In this document: positions 23,801 through 30,737 of the stretch, piece by piece
Layout: each line of letters opens with the position of its first letter
How positions within the stretch are numbered: position 1 is the first letter of the stretch
NCBI GenBank assembly: GCA_040754395.1
Contig: JBFMCL010000024.1
Span: forward strand, 1 to 41,286
DNA: 41,286 nt
From: Nitrospirota bacterium
Lineage (GTDB): Bacteria; Nitrospirota; Thermodesulfovibrionia; Thermodesulfovibrionales; SM23-35
Direction: 5' to 3'
Position numbers and translations under genes: made by a program
Notes under the pieces: model-generated
What the model was told of the DNA's origin: nothing
The model's database searches: none
What the model saw: the letters and a program-made list of their open reading frames with translations, nothing else

Positions 23801-23884
23801 TTCGGTATTTACTTAATAGGGTTCATTAATATTATCCGAGAGATTGTGGCGAAGTCAAGAAGCGTCTCGTTCTGTCCTGAATAC

Positions 23885-25471
23885 TTATCTGTCTTTTTTC
23901 TGGATCCTTGGAAACAGGGCAGGCCCTTTATTGACAAGGGTTCCCGGTGTGAGTCTGCCCCATTCCCGTTCTGCATGGAGCAGGGTCCCTGCCAGTTCGT
24001 CCTTGATATTCAGCTGTTTCCATATCCTGTCTGCAGTGGACGGCATGAAGGGGGAGAGAAATATCGCAATGATCCTTAGTGTCTCGGCAAGTGCATAAAG
24101 CACTCCTGAAAGTTTCATCTCCCTGCCTTCCTTCCACAGGATCCACGGAGCTTCATCCTCGATCAGTTTATTCGCCTCATTGACCGTGAGCCAGATCCGG
24201 TCCAGGGCATGGCCAAACGAGAGTTTTTCTATTGAACGGTCGAATTCTGCATAGATATTTTCTGCAAGGTTCTTGAGCTGGATCTCCCTGGAAAAATCGG
24301 TTTCGCTATCAGAGGTATACGGGGGAGGGAAGGGAATCTTTCCTTCACAATACTTCTCGATCATGGTCAGTGTTCTGCTCAGGAGATTTCCGAGATCGTT
24401 GGCGAGTTCAGTATTGAATCTGTTGATTAATGCCTGATCGGAAAAATCTCCGTCCAGCCCGAACGGGACTTCCCGGAAAAGAAAATACCTGAAAGGATCC
24501 GCTCCGTATTCATCGACCACCTTGCCCGGATCAACGACGTTTCGGAATGACTTGGACATCTTTTTCCCTTCGACTGTCCACCATCCGTGGGCGAAGATAT
24601 TTCTGGGGAGAGGCATTTCAAGCGCCATCAGCATTGCAGACCAGTAGATCGCATGAGTCGTCAGAATGTCTTTCCCGATAAGATGGTGGTCCGGCGGCCA
24701 CCAGTAATCCGGCGGAAGTTTCCTCTCCTGAAGGGATTTCGGGGCAAGGTACTGGGTTGCCGAATAATAGTTCAGAAGCGCATCGAACCAGACATAGGTG
24801 ACAAAACCGTTGTCGAAAGGCAGTGGTATCCCCCAGGAAAGCCTGTGCCTTGGCCTTGAGATGCAGAGGTCTCCGAGCACGTTGTTCTTCAGGAAGCCGA
24901 GCACCTCGTTTTTTCTTGTCTCAGGAGAGATAAATGACGGGTTCTCCTCAATATATCTGATGAGTTTCTCCTGATACTTTGACATCAGGAAGAAAAAATT
25001 TTCTTCCGAGATCTGGTCCACATGTCTTTTGCAGTCAGGACATTTGCCTTCGATAACCTCTTTTTCGGTCCAGAACCGCTCATCAGGCACGCAGTACCAT
25101 CCGGAATAGAGTCTTTTTTCTATTTCTCCTTTTTCGTACAGCTTTCCCAGTATTGACTGCACTGTGCTGATATGTTCAGGATCTGTTGTGCGGATGAATG
25201 CATCGTTGCTGATATCGAGTTTTTGCCAGAGCCTGCGGTAATTTGCAACCATGGCGTCCGCATGTTCTTTTGGTTTCAGTGCCTTTTCCTGTGCAGCCTT
25301 CTCCACTTTCTGGCCATGCTCGTCTGTTCCCGTGAGGAAAAACACATCTTTTCCCTTCAGTCTGTTGTACCTTGCGAGAATATCTGCAGCAATGGTCGTG
25401 TATGCGTGTCCGATATGGGGAACGTCGTTCACATAATAGATAGGTGTCGTGACATAGAACAGGCGGTTCAC
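23885..25471 (-). CDS. metG: Methionyl-tRNA synthetase
   Basis: Charges tRNA-Met and initiator tRNA. The 528-residue class I enzyme has HIGH (19-22), KMSKS (304-308), and a zinc-knuckle region with Cys127, Cys144 and Cys147 (WYCVPDERFW, CPDCKR), so a single-knuckle form. The C-terminal anticodon-binding helices are present, but the extra C-terminal tRNA-binding (EMAP-like) domain of long forms is absent. The start is a GTG that directly abuts the TAA of ricT, with no spare bases, so translation is coupled. Central member of the holB cluster. Confidence 0.97.
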   Translation of the reverse strand: MNRLFYVTTPIYYVNDVPHIGHAYTTIAADILARYNRLKGKDVFFLTGTDEHGQKVEKAAQEKALKPKEHADAMVANYRRLWQKLDISNDAFIRTTDPEHISTVQSILGKLYEKGEIEKRLYSGWYCVPDERFWTEKEVIEGKCPDCKRHVDQISEENFFFLMSKYQEKLIRYIEENPSFISPETRKNEVLGFLKNNVLGDLCISRPRHRLSWGIPLPFDNGFVTYVWFDALLNYYSATQYLAPKSLQERKLPPDYWWPPDHHLIGKDILTTHAIYWSAMLMALEMPLPRNIFAHGWWTVEGKKMSKSFRNVVDPGKVVDEYGADPFRYFLFREVPFGLDGDFSDQALINRFNTELANDLGNLLSRTLTMIEKYCEGKIPFPPPYTSDSETDFSREIQLKNLAENIYAEFDRSIEKLSFGHALDRIWLTVNEANKLIEDEAPWILWKEGREMKLSGVLYALAETLRIIAIFLSPFMPSTADRIWKQLNIKDELAGTLLHAEREWGRLTPGTLVNKGPALFPRIQKKDR

Positions 25472-26362
25472 TTACTGCGGGTCCTTTTTCTGTTGCGCTT
25501 TTTTCCTGCGTTTTTTCATATACCAGCGCCTGCTTTTTTCCTTTTTCCGTGATTTCGGGGTTTGCTGCCCCTCCCGGGAGGCACCGCTGCGGGCGGTTAC
25601 CGGTTGCGCAGCAGGTTCAGGTGTTTCTGCGGGAGCCTCGCTTGAGGCAACAACGAATTCGCCCGTTTCTTCTTCAGTCACTGCAAGGGTCTCCTCGCCC
25701 GGCAGGGCAGTGTCTTCCGCAAATGCTTCAGAATACTCAAATCCCAAACAACACATGAGTCTTCCGCACGCCCCGGACAGCTTGCCTGTATTCAGTACGA
25801 GTTCCTGTTTTTTTGCCATCTTGATCGAAATGGGTTCAAATGAAGTGAGGAACCGGGTGCAGCAGAGCTCTCTTCCGCAGATGCCGATGTTCCCGATTAT
25901 CCTTGCCCCATCCCTTACCCCAATCTGTCTCATCTCAATCCTGGTCTTGAATTTTGACGCAAGGTCCTTTACGAGCTCCCTGAAGTCGATCCTTTTTTCT
26001 GCAGTGAAATAGAAAATGATGCGCCTCTTGTCAAGGGTTGCCTCTGTGCAGATGAGTTTCATGGGGAGGCCGCGCGCCATAATCCGTTCGATGCAGTTTT
26101 CCCTTGCTTCATTTTCGAGTTTCCTGTTTTCCTCCTTCTGGAGGAAATCCTCTTCCGTTGCCTTGCGGATAATGATTTTCAGTTTTTTCTCGGGGTCTTC
26201 TGCGGGATGGCGTTCTGTCACGACCCTGCCTATGTTTATGCCGAGTTCAGATTCCACGACCACGTAATCTCCCTTGGTCACCTCAATCCCGTCGACTGCG
26301 AATTCGTAGATCTTTCCACAGGGTTTAAAGCGCACTCCTACCGCATCAGGCATTGATATCAT
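25472..26362 (-). CDS. ricT: RicT/PSP1-family protein (YaaT)
   Basis: A 296-residue member of the PSP1 family. In Bacillus the homologue RicT (YaaT) forms an iron-sulfur complex with RicA and RicF that adjusts RNA processing and phosphorelay; elsewhere the role is open. The conserved core is clear: VGVRFKPCGKIYEF, GDYVVVESELG, KTRIEMRQIGVRDGARIIGN, and the Cys-rich GICGRELCC and GACGRLMCCLGFEY that carry the cluster-binding cysteines. The last 75 residues are a low-complexity acidic, then strongly basic, tail (KKEKSRRWYMKKRRKKAQQK), longer than usual and possibly RNA-binding. It overlaps the end of holB by 17 bases and touches metG, an order conserved in many bacteria. Start could be the second ATG at 26353. 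Confidence 0.92.
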   Translation of the reverse strand: MISMPDAVGVRFKPCGKIYEFAVDGIEVTKGDYVVVESELGINIGRVVTERHPAEDPEKKLKIIIRKATEEDFLQKEENRKLENEARENCIERIMARGLPMKLICTEATLDKRRIIFYFTAEKRIDFRELVKDLASKFKTRIEMRQIGVRDGARIIGNIGICGRELCCTRFLTSFEPISIKMAKKQELVLNTGKLSGACGRLMCCLGFEYSEAFAEDTALPGEETLAVTEEETGEFVVASSEAPAETPEPAAQPVTARSGASREGQQTPKSRKKEKSRRWYMKKRRKKAQQKKDPQ

Positions 26363-27395
26363 CCATTGTTGTCCTCAGCAGGGCACCTGAATAGTTCCAT
26401 GTGAGGGATTTGTTCAGATTAAAGAATAAATACCCTTTCAAGACATGAAGCCTTTGGTAACTTTCTATTATAACCTTTATATCGAGAGAACTGCTTAACT
26501 TATGCAAATATTCCCTTAGGTCGATATTGATAAGCGCGGAATCACGTCCCATTTTTGCAAATACCATGTCCCGGAGGAAGATGAACAGCATCTCAAACCA
26601 CCGTTCCATTTCCTCACGGGATGCCCAGCCGTCTTTTTCCGTATGGAGCATGTCCCTGAAGAGTTGCAGGAACCAATCCCTTTCTTCAAGGATATCGCCC
26701 GAAATCACTCTGCCCGGTCTTCCCATTGAGAGACGCATCAGCAGAGCCAGGCGTTCGCCGTCAGGAGCTGGCTGTGTGCGGGGAGATTTCCTGCCTTTCT
26801 GCCCGGGGGATTTCCGGCTGTCTGCTGCCTGCTGACTGAAAGCCCTTTCTATTACGTGGCCGCAGTCTTCATGTGAAAGCGGGGAGAAATTGATCCGTGA
26901 ACACCGGGATCTGATAGTGTCCGGCAGGCTGTCGGGGTTTGAGGTGACGAGAATTATCAGGCTGTCGTCGGGAGGTTCCTCGAGCGTTTTCAGAAAGGCA
27001 TTTGCCGCAAACTGGTTCATGGCATCTGCATCATCAACAATGACAACCTTATATCTTCCTTCAAGCGCTTTCAGAGAAAGCCTGTCATCAACAGCCCGGA
27101 TTTCCTCAATCCTTATCCTGCCACCTTCCGGGGCGATAAAAAGGAAGTCGGGATGTGTGCCTGAATCGATTTTTCTGCATGAGGAACAGACGTCGCACGA
27201 ATCAGATTCCAAGGTTGCTGTTCCCTGTCCGGGGGTGAGGCAGTTCAATGCCTTTGCAAGACTGACGGCTGTCAGTTTCTTCCCGATGCCGGATTCACCC
27301 GCAAAGAGATAGGAAGAGGGGAGCCTGCCTCTCCCGATGGTCTTACGAAGGATCTGGACAGCCCTGTCTTGCCCTATAATGTCGTGCAATGCCAT
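26346..27395 (-). CDS. holB: DNA polymerase III subunit delta'
   Basis: Clamp-loader subunit that helps open and load the sliding clamp. The 349-residue AAA+ protein begins IIGQDRAVQILRKTIGRGRLP and has a P-loop AGESGIGKKLTAVS (about 32-44), a zinc module with four Cys (one in ALNCL, three in CDVCSSC), VVIVDDADAMN (Walker B), FLKTLEEPP and RSRCSRINFSPL (the SRC motif of clamp-loader ATPases). The C-terminal part is weakly conserved, as usual. A consensus promoter lies 75 bases upstream, so this is the first gene of holB-ricT-metG-rpiB-glyA-nrdR. Delta' versus a general gamma/tau-like subunit is settled by length and gene order. Confidence 0.92.
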   Translation of the reverse strand: MALHDIIGQDRAVQILRKTIGRGRLPSSYLFAGESGIGKKLTAVSLAKALNCLTPGQGTATLESDSCDVCSSCRKIDSGTHPDFLFIAPEGGRIRIEEIRAVDDRLSLKALEGRYKVVIVDDADAMNQFAANAFLKTLEEPPDDSLIILVTSNPDSLPDTIRSRCSRINFSPLSHEDCGHVIERAFSQQAADSRKSPGQKGRKSPRTQPAPDGERLALLMRLSMGRPGRVISGDILEERDWFLQLFRDMLHTEKDGWASREEMERWFEMLFIFLRDMVFAKMGRDSALINIDLREYLHKLSSSLDIKVIIESYQRLHVLKGYLFFNLNKSLTWNYSGALLRTTMDDINA

Positions 27396-27469
27396 AACGT
27401 TTAAGAAATCTATAATTCCCAGCTGTCTTTGCAGCGGGAGAGAACATCCAGTGAGAGAATATTTTTGAA

Positions 27470-27499
27470 ATTATACCCTTGCAGAAAAGATATTGACAA
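27470..27499 (-). promoter_or_regulatory. Promoter of the holB-nrdR cluster
   Basis: On the minus strand TTGTCA (27494-27499), an 18-base spacer and a perfect TATAAT (27470-27475) lie in the 142-base gap between the OmpA-like lipoprotein gene and holB. The expected leader is about 68 bases. Confidence 0.75.
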
Positions 27500-27537
27500 G
27501 GGCAGGAAACTGCGGGGGTATCGTTGGGTTAATTAAA

Positions 27538-28692
27538 CTATCGGAGCATTGTTTCAGCACTGACTCCTTCATCGAGGATGATGATCTCGACACGGCGGTT
27601 CTGCTGTCTGCCTGCTTCCGTCTCATTACCTGCTACAGGGAATTGTATCCCATAGCCCTTTGCAGTGATTCTTTCCGCGGCAATGCCCTTTTCTGTTAAT
27701 GCATTTCTCACTGCATTTGCCCTCATCTGGGAAAGCTCAAGGTTGAATGCTTCACTGCCTGCGCTGTCGGTGAACCCTTCGACAAGGACATTGCGTTTCG
27801 GATTTTTCTTCAGAAATTCTGCAAGGGTATCAATCGTCCGCATCGCACCTGACATTAACTCCGCTTTTTTTGTTTCAAAGAGGATATACCCAAGGGTCAG
27901 CACTACCCCCCTGTCTTCCTGTCTGGCTTTCAGTGCCACAAGTTCATTTTCCAGTTGTTTGGGGGCATCTCCGGCTTTTTCCGCTTTTGCGCGCGCTATT
28001 TCTGCCTCAAGCCTTTTGGCTTCAGCTGCTTTTTTTGTCATCTCAAGTTCCCGCGCCTTTGCATCAGCCTCCTTTTTTGCATGATCCGCTTCCCGCGCCT
28101 TTATACGGGCCTCTTCTCTCGCCCGTTCCAGTTCAGCGGCTTTTGCTTCGGCTTCCTGTCTCGCTTTTTCCGCCTGGATCGCCAGGAACTCGGCCTCTTC
28201 CTTTGCACGCTGAATCTCACGCAGTTTTGCTTCAGCCTCCTGTTTCAGACGGTCAGCTTCCTGTGCTTGTGCCACGGTGATATCCGCTGACGTTCTGCTT
28301 TCAAACAAACGGGCTTCACGCTCAATATTTTCTTTCTGTATGATCAGCTCTTCCTCAGCTTTTTGCGCGATCTTTTGTTCCGCTTCTGCAACCGCTATCC
28401 AGGATCTTCTCTCCGCAATGTAGGCAAGATGTTCGATCTCGTCAGAGTCTTTGGCCTGTTCGGCTTTTTTCAGTGCCTGGGAAGCTTCATGCATGGACAC
28501 GGGAGCGATTTTCGCTATCTCCGGATTTGCCCGGGCCTGTTCATATGCGGAGCGTGCACGTGCAAGGGCTGCGTTTTTTTCAGGAGCTGATGCGCAGCCG
28601 GTGAGCAGGAACGCTGAGATGATAAGTATTACTCCAAACACCAATAACAGACTGGTATTCGCTGCACGGGACGGGTTAACAATGTTGTTCAT
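27538..28692 (-). CDS. OmpA-family outer-membrane lipoprotein with long coiled coil
   Basis: A 384-residue lipoprotein that should tie the outer membrane to peptidoglycan. It has a signal with a lipobox (AFLLTGC, Cys33), a DUF4398-like helical stretch (about 38-95; ARARSAYEQARANPEIAKIA), a long Ala/Glu/Lys-rich coiled coil (about 95-245, heptad-like EAEAKAAELERAREEA), and a C-terminal OmpA peptidoglycan-binding domain (about 255-378) with ILFETKKAELMSGA, VEGFTDSAGSEAFN, LSQMRANAVRNAL and GRQQNRRVEIII. The Asp and Arg that hold diaminopimelate are present. GGGAGAAAAAC precedes the ATG. It starts 38 bases after tmk and is likely cotranscribed. The same architecture is widespread in Gram-negative bacteria; the exact role is unknown. 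Confidence 0.9.
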   Translation of the reverse strand: MNNIVNPSRAANTSLLLVFGVILIISAFLLTGCASAPEKNAALARARSAYEQARANPEIAKIAPVSMHEASQALKKAEQAKDSDEIEHLAYIAERRSWIAVAEAEQKIAQKAEEELIIQKENIEREARLFESRTSADITVAQAQEADRLKQEAEAKLREIQRAKEEAEFLAIQAEKARQEAEAKAAELERAREEARIKAREADHAKKEADAKARELEMTKKAAEAKRLEAEIARAKAEKAGDAPKQLENELVALKARQEDRGVVLTLGYILFETKKAELMSGAMRTIDTLAEFLKKNPKRNVLVEGFTDSAGSEAFNLELSQMRANAVRNALTEKGIAAERITAKGYGIQFPVAGNETEAGRQQNRRVEIIILDEGVSAETMLR

Positions 28693-28730
28693 AGTTTTTC
28701 TCCCTGGGTAGCTTTTTCATCAGAAATTCA

Positions 28731-29354
28731 TCAGTAGCCTGTATGGTCTGAGACTATCCTGACTATTCTGCCATGTAGTTCACCTATGCTTCCGGTGGCG
28801 TCGATAATTTTAATCCTTCCGGGTTCTTCTGCGGCGAGACGGCGATATCCGGCTCTCACCTTTTCATGAAACGCTGCGTCCTCCAGCTCAAACCTGTCTG
28901 CCTTGTTGATGTCCCTGTTCCTCATCAATCCTGTTTCCACATCGATGTCAAGGAGAAGGGTGATGCCGGGTCTCATTCTCCCTGTAGCGATGCAGTCAAT
29001 TGCATCGAGAAGCTGCAAATCAATGCCCCTTCCATACCCCTGATACGCAATTGTGGAGTCTGTGAACCTGTCACTTATGACCAGGGCACCTCTGTTGAGT
29101 GCAGGGTTGATGATTTCTCCGATATGCTGTGAGCGCGAAGCATTGTAGAGGAGAAGCTCCGTAACCGGCAGCATTTCTTTGTGTTCGACGGAAAGAAGGA
29201 GTTTCCTTATCCCGAGCCCGATTCCGGTACCACCGGGCTCTGCGGTCAGGACGACATCCAACCCTCTCCCCCTGAAATATTCGTAAAGGAGTTTCGCCTG
29301 GGTCGACTTGCCTGTCCCCTCTATCCCTTCGAATGTTATGAAAGCGCCCTTCAT
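28731..29354 (-). CDS. tmk: Thymidylate kinase
   Basis: Phosphorylates dTMP to dTDP for DNA synthesis. The 207-residue protein has the P-loop FEGIEGTGKSTQAK (about 8-21), the DR motif VISDRFTDSTIAYQGYGRG, and a LID segment near 140-150 (MRNRDINKADRFE). Length and motifs are typical. It lies between the MetE-like gene (18 bases) and the OmpA-like lipoprotein gene (38 bases). tmk next to holB is a frequent arrangement; here the lipoprotein gene has come between them. Confidence 0.96.
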   Translation of the reverse strand: MKGAFITFEGIEGTGKSTQAKLLYEYFRGRGLDVVLTAEPGGTGIGLGIRKLLLSVEHKEMLPVTELLLYNASRSQHIGEIINPALNRGALVISDRFTDSTIAYQGYGRGIDLQLLDAIDCIATGRMRPGITLLLDIDVETGLMRNRDINKADRFELEDAAFHEKVRAGYRRLAAEEPGRIKIIDATGSIGELHGRIVRIVSDHTGY

Positions 29355-29372
29355 ATGGGATGTCCTTCAATC

Positions 29373-30386
29373 TTACCTGCGTGTCTGAAGCAGAGCTTCC
29401 TTCAGTTCGACCAGTATCCTGAACACCTTTTCCGCTTCTTCCGTACTCCTTGATCCTGTGCCGCATGAAGGAGTCAGCAGTATCTGAGATCGCAGGAGGT
29501 CGGCCGGGATTGAGCGGGACAATGTTTCAATTCCCTGATCGAAGCGTTCCTTTATCGTTCCGGTGTCTTCGACCCGTATCAGTTCAGTTGTCGGAACAAT
29601 GCCCCATGCAAGGTATCCCCCGCGTTTCAGAAACCCGGTGAATTCCGAGGGGAAGAGCGAGATCGTTTCGAGGTAGTCATATGCGTCGAAACTGATAATG
29701 TGTGCACCGCTGCCAATTACCAGGGGCCAGTCGGCCTTGCTGCAGCAGTGAATGCCGGAAATGGCGCCGGATTCCATGACCGTATCTGCTGTCTCCTTCA
29801 AAAGCCTCAATGCCTCGTCAGCGGCTACCCCGAGATACCCGGAACTGCCGAGCGCGGAAAGTATGGGCTCATCTATGAATATGATTACCTGATCGGCATG
29901 TGACTGCAATGCTTTTACCTGCCACCTTATCTTTGCCTTGAGCACCATCAGGGCGATTTCCCGGAGTTCTTCATCAAAATACAGGAGTTTTCCGCCGGAG
30001 TCTTTGATTCCAAGGGTAAAGGTGAGAGGTCCTGTAACATGTCCCTTAAGGAACGCAAAACGGCTGCCCTGAACAGACCTGATGAATGCGTGAAAACCCT
30101 GTGCATATGCATCAGACACAGGGAGCAGGAGGTCGTCAGTATAGGTATCATAAAATTTTGTCAGCTCATCACCGTCTTTCTCTATCCAGGCTGTTTCCCG
30201 TTTTTCGTCGATCCTGAGGCATGGCATGCCTTCTGAATACTGGGGTATCATCAGTTCACGGAATGACAGGCATGGGAACTGGGGCCAGAACGGAATATCG
30301 AATGTTTCAAGGATGAGCCTGCAGGCCTTTTCAGTGTCTGTATGAGGCAGACTGCCGATGCCTGTTGTGGTAAACGGAGCAAACAT
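29373..30386 (-). CDS. Core MetE-like (cobalamin-independent methionine synthase C-terminal) protein
   Basis: A 337-residue TIM-barrel protein related to the C-terminal half of MetE and to uroporphyrinogen decarboxylase-type methyltransferases. It begins with GIGSLPHTD, contains GHVTGPLTFTLG, FIDEPILSALG, the zinc-type pair GIHCCSKADW (His213, Cys215) and a late Cys in LTPSCGTGSRS (Cys308). Those fit the zinc site that binds homocysteine in MetE; the Glu ligand expected between them may be replaced by Asp. The N-terminal folate half is absent. Such short core forms in anaerobes are reported to take methyl from corrinoid proteins rather than folate. The frame is open to a TTG at 30422, but that start lies inside a likely promoter; the ATG at 30386 fits the family start. 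First gene before tmk. Confidence 0.82.
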   Translation of the reverse strand: MFAPFTTTGIGSLPHTDTEKACRLILETFDIPFWPQFPCLSFRELMIPQYSEGMPCLRIDEKRETAWIEKDGDELTKFYDTYTDDLLLPVSDAYAQGFHAFIRSVQGSRFAFLKGHVTGPLTFTLGIKDSGGKLLYFDEELREIALMVLKAKIRWQVKALQSHADQVIIFIDEPILSALGSSGYLGVAADEALRLLKETADTVMESGAISGIHCCSKADWPLVIGSGAHIISFDAYDYLETISLFPSEFTGFLKRGGYLAWGIVPTTELIRVEDTGTIKERFDQGIETLSRSIPADLLRSQILLTPSCGTGSRSTEEAEKVFRILVELKEALLQTRR

Positions 30387-30391
30387 GCTAC

Positions 30392-30422
30392 ATGATACTC
30401 CATCCACAAGTTCCCAAGTCAA
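30392..30422 (-). promoter_or_regulatory. Possible promoter of metE-like-tmk-lipoprotein genes
   Basis: On the minus strand TTGACT (30417-30422), a 19-base spacer and TATCAT (30392-30397) end five bases before the ATG at 30386. A normal start point would fall at or inside the start codon, giving a leaderless mRNA. The spacer is longer than ideal, so this is tentative. Confidence 0.35.
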
Positions 30423-30487
30423 TAGGAAATGACATCAGCAGAAAAGAAAACCACGCAAAATGGCCGGGATTTTTTTGTGAGTATTGC

Positions 30488-30523
30488 GGCTAATACCCGC
30501 TGCAGATGCAAGGGGTATTAGCC
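30488..30523. repeat. 11-bp perfect inverted repeat
   Basis: GGCTAATACCC (30488-30498) is matched perfectly by GGGTATTAGCC (30513-30523) around a 14-base loop. No T tract follows on either strand. It lies past the 3' end of the small ribosomal protein gene and before the metE-like promoter. It may end the former transcript in a factor-dependent way, or be a REP-type element; a second imperfect hairpin follows at 30539. Confidence 0.7.
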
Positions 30524-30538
30524 TCGAAGGGATATCTG

Positions 30539-30572
30539 CCCTGCGGATATGCGAGGCATCCGCATAGCAGGG
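30539..30572. repeat. Second hairpin beside the 11-bp inverted repeat
   Basis: CCCTGC (30539-30544) pairs with GCAGGG (30567-30572), and inside it GCGGAT pairs with ATCCGC across a bulge. It ends three bases from the stop codon of the 32-residue gene. Together with 30488-30523 it makes a pair of stem-loops about 85 bases long overall. Confidence 0.55.
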
Positions 30573-30575
30573 TGA

Positions 30576-30674
30576 TTATTTGCTCTTTCTTCTCTGGAAC
30601 TTTGTCTTTTTCCTGAGTTTTTTGTGTTTGTGTTTGCTCATTTTTTTCTTACGCCATTTTTTTACGTTGCCCAC
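30576..30674 (-). CDS. Small basic ribosomal protein, AURKAIP1/COX24 domain (bS22-like)
   Basis: A 32-residue, extremely basic protein: GTG start, then GNVKKWRKKKMSKHKHKK followed by LRKKTKFQRRKSK. About two thirds of its residues are Lys, Arg or His. It matches the AURKAIP1/COX24-domain proteins of many bacteria (MSKxKHxKLxRKT-QRRK pattern), whose mycobacterial member is a small-subunit ribosomal protein near 16S rRNA (bS22). AGGAGG stands seven bases before the GTG, and the reading frame is exactly closed by TAA. It lies 63 bases after the stop of the giant activase gene on the same strand. A length cut-off hides genes this small in routine annotation. The family call rests on recall of the sequence pattern and is fairly strong. 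Confidence 0.88.
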   Translation of the reverse strand: MGNVKKWRKKKMSKHKHKKLRKKTKFQRRKSK

Positions 30675-30737
30675 ACATGTACCTCCTCGTCTCTAATATG
30701 AAAGAATTCAGTAATCAGTAGGCAGCACAAATGCGAT

